From Morella rubra (Eukaryota; Streptophyta; Magnoliopsida; Fagales; Myricaceae), in assembly GCA_003952965.2 (NCBI GenBank), contig CM025855.1, forward strand, positions 25,779,745 through 25,843,744: a stretch of 64,000 bases of DNA. Reading direction: 5' to 3'. Both the position numbers and the translations under genes were made by a program. Position 1 is the first letter of the stretch, and each line of letters begins with the position of its first letter. The notes beneath the pieces are model-generated. The model saw only the letters and a program-made list of their open reading frames with translations. It had not been told where the DNA came from and did not search any database. This document shows positions 1 to 10,963 of this stretch, in pieces.

Positions 1-548
1 ACACTCTATACACAAAAAAGGTGCATTATGCATTATTTAACAATATGAATATCCAGTTGAGATATTATGCAGTTGTGGTACTAGTCAATTGATTGCAAAT
101 TTTGAGTCATTTTCAAGATTTACTACTTGTCCAACACGTACATGATGACCAACGACGGATAAATTACGTTGCGGAAGACCCAAATTTATGAAGGCATAAA
201 TTATAAGCTTGAGAAACAGGAGGCCGGTGAAAAGCATTTATATATACCAGGGAAGAAATCATTCACAGTAGGACTTACGATAGCCGTGTAAGCTATCGCG
301 TCGTGTGGTGCTTGATATTTCCATGCATTTATATATACCAGGGAAGAAAGTCATTCACGTGTAGGACTTCCGCAAATCAGTGAACAAGAAATTCTTCGCT
401 TTTGATGTTTTCACCAAGGTAATTTTCTGTCAAAAGCTCTCTTTCTGATGTTTTCACTACAAGCGCGGATATAGCATATAACCTTTAAACAAGTTCACCA
501 TTCTAAGTCTGCAATAAGCCTTGTCTTACTCAAGCTTGCAAGTCTTCA
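1..548 (+). promoter_or_regulatory. 5' flank and leader of TNL locus T1
   Basis: No coding sequence is visible. The block holds two copies of the phrase TATACCAGGGAAGAAA followed by CATTCAC(GTG)TAGGACTT, at about 241-275 and 336-371. The second copy contains a perfect CACGTG G-box. An imperfect hairpin CGATAGCC-GTGTA-AGCTATCG lies at 278-298. An AT-rich stretch at 466-484 could serve as a TATA region. The same leader recurs upstream of T2, T3 and T4, so it is part of the duplicated unit. Promoter function is inferred only from position and conservation. Confidence 0.5.
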
Positions 549-3500
549 ATGGCATCTATTAGCACTCAAAGAGTCTCTTCATCTTCTTCTTCTTCAACAC
601 CTCGATGGACTCACGATGTTTTCCTCAATTTTTGTGGCAAAGACACTCGCAACAGCTTTACAGATCATTTGTGTTCTGCTTTAAAACAAAAAGGTATTAC
701 TGTTTTTAAGGATGACGAAATACTTGAGCGAGGAAAATATATCTCCCAAGAGCTCTTCAAAGCAATACAAGAATCTCTATATGCCATCACAGTTATCTCA
801 GAGAACTATGCTTACTCTAAATGGTGCTTGCTTGAACTTGCTAAGATCGTCGAATGCATGAGAGAGAAACGCTCACAATTTTGCCTGTTTTCTATCACGT
901 GGATCCCTCTGACGTACGAAACCAGACTGGGAGCTTTTGCAATAGCTCTTGCTGGCCATGAAGAAGACCCCGAGGTTGACATGGAGAAGATGCAGAAGTG
1001 GAGAGCTGCTTTGAGAGAAGTGGGTCGTATATCTGGATGGCATGTACATGATAGGTACCATCTATATATATTTAGTCTTTTCTTCTTGTCCGTGAAAATA
1101 TAGCAAAGTTGGATACCTTAGGAAAGTTATCAGTTTTTCAAATTATGGCGTTAGTATATACTTTGACATACTGTAGAACTTGACTGAGTCTTCCACAAAT
1201 CACAATGACAAATTGTGTTTCGTTTCAAGTCGTATTGAATTCGCAAAACTTTACGACTTTTGGACTTCGTTGAAGAGCTTTTGCAAAGTCTCAACCAGAA
1301 GAATAATTCAAAATTGTTACAAGCACCTGTCTAAAGAAATTTTTAACCATTCTTCTCACGACTTATATTTTGTTCAAGTTTGCCACTAAGAAAATAGAAC
1401 TTCTCTGTATATTTGTAGGACAAATACATGTTTCTTTTTTTTTCGGTTTTTGTTTTCTTTTTCTTCTAAGACTATCTTCACTATGAAGAAAATATTGGCT
1501 TCATCATCACTAAGTAGATTTTGTAGAAAACAAGTAACTCAAGCAATGAAGACCAAAAAATTGAGAAATTTTTTTTCTAGATGAAGCTAAAAGCCACATA
1601 TAAAGTGAGAGAAGAAACGTAGAAAAGTGATATAAACAAGTGCCTCTAACCCATAGCTATACGAAGTCCAAATGCCAACAAAGAATGATGTAAAGGGGTT
1701 AAGACGTGGGTAGGTGGGAAATTAGAACCTGAACTGCATTGGTATGGCAGAGACTATAGAGTTCCTCTTTATTTGTTGTACATTATAACATTAATAGTTA
1801 CTTCACAACTATCTTTTGTTCAGACAGGAGTCAACAATTGTCAGTGAGATCAGTGAACGGATATTTTATGGATTGAGTCGTAACTTCTCAAGTATTTCGA
1901 ACAAGCTTGTTGGTATAGAATCTCGTGTGGAGGAAATGATGAACCTACTGAATATTGGGTCAGATGATGTTCGCTTTATAGGGATTCATGGAATGGGTGG
2001 AGTTGGTAAAACAACTCTTGCAGAAGTTATTTATGAAAGAGTTTCTTATCACTTCGAAGCTAGCAGCTTTATTGCTTGTATTAGAGAAGAAACTAAAAAT
2101 CGGGTTTAGTTTCTTTGCAAAAGCAACTACTTTCGAAGATCCTCATGCAAAGAGAAATACATATATGGGATGATCGTGAGGGAACCAGTATTATAAAGAG
2201 CACTACAGAATAGGAAGGTTTTCATTGTTCTTGATGATGTGGATGAAGAAAAACATCTAGCAGCATTAGCAGGGAGTCATGATTGGTTTGGTCCAGGGAG
2301 TAGAATCCTTTTAACAAGCAGAGATAGTCATTTGTTGAAAACACATGGGGTGGATGGAATATATAAGGTAAAGGAGTTAAATAACATGAAGCTTTGCAGC
2401 TCTTTAGCTTGTCTGCATTCAAGAAACCCTATCCTGAAGAAAATTATGTTGATTTATCTAAGGATTTTTGAACTATGCTCAAGGCCTTCCTTTAGCTCTT
2501 AAAATTTTAGGTTCCTTCTTGTTTGGTAGGACAACAAATGCATGGAAAAGTGCTTACGATCAACTAAAAGCAAAACCCAATAGAGGAATTATGATGTGCT
2601 TCAAATAGGTTTTGATGGATTGGAAGATTTGCAGAAAAAGTTATTTTTGGATATTGCATGTTTCTTTAAAGGAGAGGTCCTTGATAACATATTGATGGAT
2701 ATACTACAAAGTTGTGGTTACTATCCATGTTTCAATATTGATGTTCTAATGGATAAGTCTCTTATAACAATCTCTTCTGGAAGATTGAGAATGCATGACT
2801 TGCTACAAAAAATGGGTCAAGAAATAGTTCACCACGAATCTCCTGAAGAGCCTGGTCGACGTAGTAGATTATGGCATCATGAGGACATCGTTCATGTACT
2901 GAAAAATAATACTGTAAGTGAACTATTGTGACATCAGTAAAAATGCATACTGTCATTCTAAATTCTTATTTGTTATTTCAAGTATCTCCACTAAAACAAT
3001 TCCATTGTCCTTGCTACCAGGGAACTAATGCGGTTGAAGGCATATTCCTAAACTTACCAACTTGCAAAGATGATTTAATGTTAAAGCATTCTCGATGATG
3101 AAAAAATTGAGAATTCTTAAGATTGGCAATATGGATATTGTCGAGAACTTTTCTAAACTTCATGACAAGTACTTATGCAGCATGCTATGGCCTCGTGATC
3201 TTTTAAGATCCATGCCAACCAATGAGTTACGTGTGATGGACTGGTTGGGATTCCCATTCAAATCCTTGCCGACCAATTTCCAATCAGACCATCTTGTTCA
3301 ACTTAACATGCCTTGCAGCCGCATCAAACAACTTTGGAAGGGAATAAAGGTAGTATTTTTATTCAGTCACATGTTTATTCTTAATCTTCTTTTAAGATAA
3401 GTTCACTTGTTTTATTTTTGATTTATACCAGAGTTTAGGCAACTTGAAACGCTTTGACCTTAGTGGCTCTAAGAGCTTGATGGAGATACCAGACTTCACT

Positions 3501-4791
3501 GGAGTCCCAAATCTTGAGATACTTGATCTTGAAGGTTGTACGAGTCTATCTAAGGTACACACATCCATTGGAGTTCTCAAACGGCTTAGACGATTGAATT
3601 TACATGGTTGCAAATGTCTTAAAAACCTTCCTGACACAAGATCAGCTTAGAATCTCTTGAATATTTGTATCTTTCTGGTTGTTCAAGACTAAAGAAGTTC
3701 CCTGATATTGTGGGAAATATGACATCTTTGCGGGTACTTTATTTGGATGGGACTGCCATTGAAGAATTACCCTTCTCATTCAAGTGTTTATCTTGTCTTT
3801 CCATATTGTCCTTGCGTGATTGCAAAAAACTTTCAACCTTTCCGAGTGTTATTTGTAGTCTGCCGTCTCTTAAAGTTCTCGATTTATCCGGTTGCTCAAG
3901 ACTTGACTTGAGTGTTGAGGAATATTTGGAGCAGCTTTTTGTTGGGGGAACCGTTATAAAATTCTCTAAGCTTTTTGCAATACCAGAGTATGGATCCAAT
4001 ACATGCCCTATTCGTGGAATAGAGATGATGAGCGATGACTCCATTGGGGCCTTCTATATTGATTATGGTGGCAGACTTTACTGTGTGAGAAACTTGGGTG
4101 AAGAAAGTGATTATTTTTTACAGCAGAAAGTCATGTGGTGAGTCTCTTTCTCTAATAATATAAAAGTTATTGTTGTGTAATGACAAGATCTTTTGTGGAA
4201 AGTAATTGTTTAAAACACAACAATTAACATCTTTCTTTTTTTGGTTTTTACTTTACAGGTATGTGGCTCTAGTTTGGGATCTGGACTACCAGAGTGGTGA
4301 CATTAGAAGCACTGATTCTTGTATAACACTTAAGATACATGGAAGCCTCTGATGATAATAGCAAGTGGTTGGATATTCCCATTTATTGCTTATGAAGCCC
4401 ATGAGCATGAGAAATCGAATTCTAGGAGTTTTGATGGCACTCGACCTGATTATGACCAGTTTGTTGAGTTTGTTTATCACTTTGAGACTGATGAAGGTAT
4501 TCTAAAATCACCCTTAGTCCTTCGTGCACCTAAAGACATTCTCTTGGGCCAATTGGATTTGGAGTGTATATTCCAGCTAAATGGTTTTTGGAACGGTCAA
4601 ATAATTTGGAGGGATGGAGCTACATTAAAGCTTCAGTTGAAACACGTAGCCCGGACGTGGAGGTAAAAGAGTATGGGGTGCGCTTACACTGCCGGAATCT
4701 GCCCGAGATTTTTTTCAGAGTCATGGATTCTGATCTTGGTCACTATATTGCTAATTGCTATGTTGGAGCAGTTACTCCACCGTTTTTGTGA
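549..4791 (+). pseudogene. TNL locus T1: TIR-NBS-LRR-C-JID disease-resistance gene, frameshifted
   Basis: An intracellular immune receptor of the TMV-N class. Exons inferred from GT..AG sites and comparison with T3: TIR 549-1054, NB-ARC 1824-2913, first LRR 3021-3349, LRR 3432-4137, and post-LRR C-JID 4259-4791. Seen motifs are the TIR start (DVFLNFCGKDTRNSF), the putative catalytic Glu in WCLLELAKI, P-loop GMGGVGKTT (1990-2016), kinase-2 [35 protein letters not shown] and MHDLLQ. LRRs carry xLxxLPxxxxxLxxLxxLxLxxC repeats. Breaks: an alternate-frame segment in the TIR (about residues 110-132), a lost G after about 2100, frameshifts near 2200, 2385, 2470, 2590 and 3070, and others in the last exon. 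The ATG follows a leader shared by T2 and T3. Either a young pseudogene or a gene with assembly indels. Confidence 0.85.
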
Positions 4792-4869
4792 TTCTGAAGG
4801 ACTTCTTAGGGGCAGCATGAATTTCGCCCCTGATTCCACACGTTGAAGCCTCTGCTTTAAGGAACGAAT

Positions 4870-5250
4870 ATTTGTTTTCGTCACCAAATGGGAACTTCAA
4901 AGTCGGATGTTTTGGTCCCTAAAAGTTTCGTCTCTAAAGTATTCTTGTGTTGCGGGAATTGGGTTTTCAAGGATGAAATTTATTGATAATCAACCTTACA
5001 TTTGCGAGGATGTCGGCCATCTATTATTTGACTGTTCTTCTTCTAGGAGGATTTGGACTGTCGTTGAAGATAAAAACATGCTTGGGCGGAATCTAAGGGA
5101 TGGCGAAATTATGTTTGCTGGCGGTGGCGACCGCGAAAGCTCGACTATACAGATGTTGTACTGTAAGCTTCGCCCTGTATCCTGATGGTGCCAAAAGTCA
5201 GAAAGGCCGTACGCAGTCATGTGTAAGGCTTTCGACAATACGCTGGTAGG
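4870..5250 (+). mobile_element. LINE zf-RVT-like remnant downstream of T1
   Basis: The reading frame around 4995-5060 encodes CEDVGHLLFDCSSSRRIW. This resembles the zinc-binding (zf-RVT) tail of plant LINE reverse transcriptases, where Cys/His residues precede a W. The downstream frame is broken and no RT core is present nearby. It may be a 5'-truncated LINE fragment joined to the end of the T1 duplication unit. The family assignment rests on this short motif only. Confidence 0.35.
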
Positions 5251-5290
5251 ATCTGCCCAAAGCTTTTGGTTTAGTCAGCTCATTCCATAT

Positions 5291-6470
5291 CCAATTTCAA
5301 ATAGCTTTTGAATCTCTCAATTTTGAGTTGCTGTAATAGGTGTTTAATTTTTTTTCCCCCTTCATGTTGTCTTTACAGCTGATAAAATTGGGATCTCTGC
5401 ATTTGTACGATTTTATGTGGTTATCCAACTTTCAGAGTGGCGTGAGTATTTATATAGATTTCTTTGAGCGTGGAATGTTGGTTATTCATCAGCTGAGCGA
5501 TTTACTACTGTACTTTTTGTGTTAGGCCTCCAGATAGAGTGTTCCCTTCATATGTTTTCGTGTTTGTGGGAACGAAGATTAATTGCTTTTTAATTATTTG
5601 AGCTTGGGAAACTCTCCGATTGGCTTCCCAAAGATATAATTGGTAAAGATTTCGTCCTATCGATACCTTATAAGCTCATGTTTTGAAGGAAAAAAATTAT
5701 TTTAAATGTTTTTTCACAACACGTTTTTGACAAACTAAAAACCACTATCACCATTATACAAACATTAACATTTTTTTACAAATCTCAATAGAATTTATAC
5801 TTCTAAAAAGAAATTCAATAAAATAATATTTTGTTCATCTAAACAGTTTGTGAAAACATGTAAAGAGAGAAGTTTTACCGGAAGAATTTTATAATTATAA
5901 AAAAATATTAAAATTTGAGAGATGATTTGACAATTTTTTTTGTGAAAAAGTATTATAATTTGTATAAAATAGTGTTTTTTTAAATGTTAAAATTTATGTA
6001 AAGGTTTGAAGATTTTGAGTTTTGGTTATAATAATTTCTCATAAAAAAAATTGGAAATATTTTCTAAACAATAAATTTGAGACTTCAGACAAATTGAATG
6101 TGTATAATTGACATTATACCAGGTATTTTAGGTAACGGGAGATAGATTTTAGAATAAGAAAAATAGATATGTTCTTCCTATTGTGACTAATATCTTTCGT
6201 TCGTTTTTCTTTTTGAGAACGAATATTGAATTCGGACAACAATTAAATTGAGGCAACTGTTCCTATGAACGAACATTGATTTTGGACAATAATTAAATTG
6301 AGATAAAGAAAGGAATATTGAATTCGAACAATAATTAATTGAGCCAACTTTTCTTTATCGTTTGATCGGTTGAGGGAAAAGATGGACAGGTGATAACGGT
6401 AGCTTTAGTTATTTATTTCCCACCACAAATGAGACACAACTTAGTCTTCTGAGGGGGAAGGAGCAGGTAC
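5291..6470. other. AT-rich spacer, nothing recognised
   Basis: Long A/T runs with no open frame of interest. The sequence GAATATTGAATTCG(G/A)ACAA recurs with small changes at about 6220-6330, a weak local repeat. I see no gene, RNA or complete mobile element. Confidence 0.4.
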
Positions 6471-6905
6471 CACTACAACAAAGAGCTTTTAGTGGCCAAA
6501 ATCTTTTTGACCATATTGCGTTAGTCACCATAAATCGGGTTGTAGTGATCAAAAATATTTCTCGTCATCATTTTGTTTGTGGTCACAAATTTTTTTGGTC
6601 AATGAGAATGGTCATAAAAAGTCGCAATTTCCACCACTTTACTCTATTCTATTGTCCAATTTTGCATCTCAAATATTCTGACTACTTTATGACGACATTT
6701 AGCTAATTATCTACTAAAAAATTGATCAAAACTTAAATTTTATATTTCAACCAAATTTCTCATCAAACACTTCATAGCTTCATTACTTTCAATGACAACA
6801 GATTCTTCACAGTCACAAGTGACTAAAAATAAGCATTCAATGGATTTTTTTTAAAAAATTTTTTTTTTATGTCGGCCTTATTAAAAAGAGCCTATAGTGA
6901 CCATA
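6471..6905. mobile_element. CACTA-like terminus with subterminal repeats (family A)
   Basis: CACTACAAC starts at 6471, and its perfect inverse GTTGTAGTG lies at 6539-6547. The surrounding sequence is full of short direct and inverted GTGGTCAC/GTGACC-like motifs, as seen in subterminal regions of CACTA (En/Spm, CMC) elements. No transposase is present and no 3-bp target duplication is clear. It is probably a truncated end interrupted by the next CACTA-like sequence. Confidence 0.4.
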
Positions 6906-7260
6906 CACTACAAAAAAATAGGGCTTTAGCAGTAGTCGCTGACCGCTGTTACTAAAAAAACGCTGCTATAGATTTTAGCAGCGTTTTTTTAGCTGCAATC
7001 GCGATCGCCGATATATGTCCGTCGTTGTAGGTTTTAGAAACGGTTTTTGCGACCGCTGGTGAAAATCTAGACCTATAGCAGTGATCACTTAGCAGCAATC
7101 ATGACTGCCGCTAAAGACCCGATGAGCTTTCTTAAATTTTTTTAACAGCATTTTAGGTCTTTAGCAACATTTTAGAAAACGCTGCTATAGCTTAATTACA
7201 TTTGCCAAATTTTATTTTTTTTTTACCCAAAAGAAAAACGTTGCAACAATTATAAAAACA
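6906..7260. mobile_element. CACTA-like terminus with TTTAGCAGCG repeats (family B)
   Basis: The block opens with CACTACAAAAAAATAGGGC. It is packed with direct and inverted copies of (T)TTAGCAGCG/CGCTGCTA, including AACGCTGCTATAG (about 6960 and 7178) and TTAGCAGC (6977 and 7091). A CACTA end plus dense subterminal repeats is the signature of the superfamily. A possible opposite end, TACTACAAGAATTTGGC read on the minus strand, ends at about 10874. No transposase is seen, so the element would be non-autonomous. Confidence 0.45.
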
Positions 7261-7461
7261 CCTGCATTTTTTATTTTAATACAAATTTATTTTAATAACC
7301 ATAATTCATTGATGTAAAACCTAAGAACAAGGATAATAAAGCAAAATATAATCATCATTGATTAAATAACCAAGTCTTACAAGTTTTACAACACAAGAGT
7401 CTATACAAGTTTCTAACATAAAATAAAAATAACTTTAATCCTAGCATTAGCAAAAGCAGCT

Positions 7462-7743
7462 TCAGTACACCATCAGCACCAACACCATATTCACTGAAAC
7501 TGATGACCCCAATGAATCTGACCTAGCAGCAGAGAAAACTGAAGTGGGAGGTTTGGTATCTTTCTCTGCCACCAATGAATTCGGAGATGGAGATCTTTCA
7601 GATTGATTTGCAGCTGATATTCCATTAGGGGAATCAACTGATTTGCGAGGATAAGGATGCAAGGGTTTTTTCTTTGGCTGTGGAGGAGGAATTTCAATTG
7701 GTTTGTTGGTTTTTTCTGTACTACTACTGGATGCCCGGACCAC
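7462..7743 (-). pseudogene. REVEILLE/LHY-type MYB-related transcription factor exon fragment
   Basis: The minus strand encodes KPIEIPPPQPKKKPLHPYPRK, then SERSPSPNSLVAEKDTKPPTSVF. The first block is the hallmark of RVE1/RVE7/LHY circadian MYB-like proteins (IEIPPPRPKRKPxHPYPRK), just after the DNA-binding SHAQKYF domain. The frame begins at 7743 directly after a good acceptor (TTTCTTACTGGTATCAG), so the fragment starts at a real exon border. It loses family similarity after SDSLGSSVS and stops at 7462. The MYB domain and C-terminus are absent nearby. It adjoins CACTA-derived sequence, so transposon capture is likely. Expression cannot be judged. Confidence 0.75.
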
Positions 7744-9065
7744 CTGATACCAGTAAGAAAAAAAAATAATGAGAAGAAAGATGCCACCAGGCAAACCTAC
7801 CAAAAAAAAAAAAAAAGAACACGGTTTGCGCAACCTTGTATTCCAATTGAGCTAACATAGTCCTATGATCACACACAAATTATTTTTACGATCACTTTTA
7901 TAGTTTTACAATTATTTTTGAAAATTTTAAAAAATATTGTTTGGATTTTGAGGCGATAAAAAATAACAGCTTGAGTTTTTAAAAAAAATAATAAATAAAA
8001 ATAACTGCTCGAGATTTGCATGCTAAAAATTTAACTGCCTCTCTTTAACTTTCGTCCATAAACCTTAATCCCGTCTTAACAAATTAACAGCTTCTACATT
8101 AACCAGCTTACTCGAGTCACATGGTACCAAGTCATCACCAAGCCAGATACGTGGTTGATGACCGTTAACGTTCCTCATGATGGACTGAATTTGAAGGGAC
8201 ATTTAAATTGAAAATGAGCAAACTTTGGGAGTTATTTATTTTATTTTTTTAGAAACTTGCTAGGTTTATTTTTAAATCGCCAAAAAACTCATATGATTTT
8301 TAAATTTCCCCTTTTTTTAAGGCTTGATAGTTTTACAATTGGTAGTTTATTGAATGTGCAATTCTTTTCCACATAAATACTTCAAGAGCAGAAAATATTA
8401 AGTTTGAGAAAGAGGAGGCCGGTCATGAAAAGCATTAAGTATATTCACATATACCAAATTTACCAGGGAAGAAAGTTATTCACGTGTAGGACTTTTCTCA
8501 AAATCTTCTAACACATTTTAAAAGAAAATCTAAAAAGTCATTCACGTGTAAGACTTTCCAGGGCGGATTTCTCACTCAAAATTCAATGCTTTTATGTAGT
8601 GCTCATTGATCGTGACGATCCGGAAATTTTGGAGTTCGTTTTAATGGTGGGGCTTCAATTCCAAGACTTTTAGCATCATGAAGTAGAATTTTGTGAATAT
8701 TGACAAAAGCATATAGCGGACTGACTACACTGTTATAGGTTAAGAATATATGCGGTTTCAATCAGGATTTGGTTGTTCCTGGGCGTGATTCTGGTCCGTT
8801 TAGATTTTTCAGCTAGCTTTCGAAGTGTCCTTCTGGTTTGTACTGGTTACTTTTTTCTCTTATATTATAATGTAAATTTCACAATTGCCTAGAAAATAAT
8901 AATCAGGACTTGGTTGTCACCGATTATAAAAATTGTGCTACTAGTCCATTGATTGTAAATTTTGAGTCATTTTCAAGATTTACAACTTGTGCAACACGTA
9001 CATGATGACCCAAATTTAGGCATTTATATATACCAGGGAAGAAATTCATTCACGCGTAGGACTTA

Positions 9066-9086
9066 CGATAGCCGTGTAGGCTATCG
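9066..9086. promoter_or_regulatory. Perfect 8-bp hairpin in the TNL leader
   Basis: CGATAGCC, loop GTGTA, GGCTATCG: a perfect 8-bp inverted repeat with a 5-nt loop. Related copies are at 278-298 (one arm mismatch), 12250-12274 (4-nt AGCC duplication) and about 19519 (right arm only). It sits about 350 bp upstream of the T2 ATG. A role as regulatory site or RNA structure is conjecture. Confidence 0.4.
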
Positions 9087-9432
9087 CGTCGTGTGGTGCT
9101 TGATATTTCCATGCATTCTCACCCAGAATTGATCAAGACATGACAGCTTGACCTCAAGTCCATGTCCATGTTGAAAACTGCAAGAAAAATGTTGGTCTTT
9201 ATCCCATTGTCGGTCCATGCAGTTCAGTGAACAAGAAATATATAACTCGTTTTCGATTTTTTCACCGAGTTAATTTTCTGTCAAAAGCTCTATGTTCACT
9301 ACAACGTGGAAAGCAGCGAATGCGTTGGTCTCACACACACACACACATGGATATATATAGCAATAACCTTTTACAAGTTCACCATTCTAAGTCCGCAATA
9401 AACCTTGTCTTACTCAAGCTTGCAAGTCTCCA

Positions 9433-9939
9433 ATGGCATCTATTAGCACTCAAAGAGTCTGTTCATCTTCTTCTTCTTCAACAACTCGATGGTCTCACGA
9501 TGTTTTTCTCAATTTTTGTGGCAAAGACACTCGCAATAGCTTTACAGATCATTTTGTGTTCTGTTTTAAAACAAAAAGGTATTGCTGTTTTTAAGGATTA
9601 CGAAATACTTGAGCGAAGAAAATATATCTCCCAAGAGCTCTTCAAAGCAATACAAGAATCTCTATATGCCATCACAGTTATCTCAGAGCACTATGCTTAC
9701 TCTAAATGGTACTTGCTTGAACTTGCTAAGATCATCGAATGCATGCGAGAGACAAGACTCACAATTTTGCCTGTTTTCTATCACGTGGATCCCTCCGACA
9801 TACAAAAACAGACCGGGCCTTTTGCAATAGCTCTTGCTGGCCATGAAGAAGACCCCGAAGTTGATATGGAAAACATGCAGAAGTGGAAAGCTGCTTTGAG
9901 AGAAGTGGGTTGTATATCCGGATGGCACGTACATGATAG
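9433..9939 (+). pseudogene. TNL locus T2: isolated TIR exon
   Basis: Encodes a TIR domain like those of T1 and T3: SHDVFLNFCGKDTRNSF, later YAYSKWYLLELAKI and LTILPVFYHVDPSD. It keeps the TIR-3 segment that T1 and T6 have out of frame. Breaks: one extra T in the TTTTGTGTT run near 9555 shifts the frame after DHF. The splice donor that ends this exon in T1 and T3 (AG/GTACC) reads AG/ATACC at 9940-9941, so normal splicing would fail. NB-ARC and LRR exons do not follow; homology ends at about 10310. A truncated TIR-only transcript is possible but unsupported. Confidence 0.8.
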
Positions 9940-10310
9940 ATACCATCTCTATATTTTAGTCTTTTCTTCTTCTCCGTGAAAATATAGCAAAGTTGGATAC
10001 CTTAGGAATGTTGACAAATTTTCAAATTATGGCATTAGCATATATACTTTTCCACACAATAGAACTTGACTGAGTCTTCCTCAAATCACAATGACAAATT
10101 GTGTTTCGTTTCAAGTCATATTGAATTCGCAAAACTTTACGAACTTTTAGACTTCGATTGAAGAGCCTTTGCAAAGTCTCAACCAGAAGAATAACTCGAA
10201 ATTTTCACAAGCACCTCTCCAAAGAAACTTTTAACCTTTGTTCTCATGACTTATATTTTGTTCAAGTTTTCCACGTAGAAAATAGAATGTCACTGTATAT
10301 TTGTCAAGAT

Positions 10311-10963
10311 TTGTAGCTACATGTAAATCTTGTTGAGCTGCTGCAATTAATGAACTGCACGCCTGACTCCAGCATTTAATGGAGTTGCATGCGTGCTGCA
10401 AGATTTGCTGGCTGCAAATCTTGATTTCAGGGTATAGATCACGAAGTCTACAAATTCCGGCCTCGATGCAATCTTGAGCTCGTAGATCTTGATAGAGTTG
10501 AAGAAGAGCGTGATATCATATGACCCCTGGAATGATGGTTCAGCAGCATCAACGTCACACAAGCAGCGAGCTAGCCAAAGAAGTACTTGCTAACTTTGAG
10601 AATCTGCTGCCTAAATTCATTAGAGTTTTCACCAGGGATGTAAAGACTAGTTAATGAATGCATATTCTCTCTTAACCATACTCTCTCTTAACCTTACTCT
10701 GCTTCTAAACAAGTTTCTGGCATCAAAACAGAGCATTCAATATAACACTAAGAACAATAATTAAAAAAATAATTATAAATAATTAAAGCCCAGCCAACAA
10801 TTGCACCCATAAATGGGATCTGCTGTAACGACGCGACGTGTCCTGTTGCCGCTACAAGCCAAATTCTTGTAGTAAGTTTCCTTGGTCCACACTTGTACAA
10901 AGTCTAGCATCAGCGGAAGAACTTTACATTGTAAAGGTTATGTGTGAACTTGTTACTCTTCTG
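10311..10963. other. Non-TNL insert or junction with unidentified ORF and CACTA-like end
   Basis: The TNL similarity stops at about 10310. A 71-codon minus-strand frame (10347-10562, containing SYDITLFFNSIKIYELKI) looks protein-like but I do not recognise it. Near 10840-10874 the minus strand reads TACTACAAGAATTTGGC then TTGTAGCGGCAAC, close to a CACTA terminus with one changed base. Nothing else is supported. Confidence 0.4.

Larger units (their letters stand above)
7888..10310 (+). repeat. Tandem TNL unit: leader plus TIR exon of T2 (pairs with 10977-13320)
   Basis: By eye, about 7888-10310 matches 10977-13320 almost throughout. The match runs from the CAATTATTTTTGAAAA / GATAAAAAATAACAGCTTGAG stretch through the leader, TIR exon and first part of intron 1. 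The homology stops abruptly at about 10310 in intron 1, where T2 is joined to unrelated DNA. This defines a direct duplication with a period near 3 kb, and explains why T2 has a promoter-like leader but no NB-ARC. Confidence 0.7.

Noticed and set aside
873..1061. Minus-strand frames opposite the TIR exons, repeated at T1, T2 and T3
   Set aside because: Shadows of the TIR coding strand that recur only because the exons are duplicated.
7825..7865. Minus strand TTAGCTCAATTGGAATACAA resembles a tRNA A-box (TRGCNNARYNGG)
   Set aside because: No B-box (GGTTCRANNCC) or cloverleaf follows at the right distance. Probably chance or a SINE scrap.
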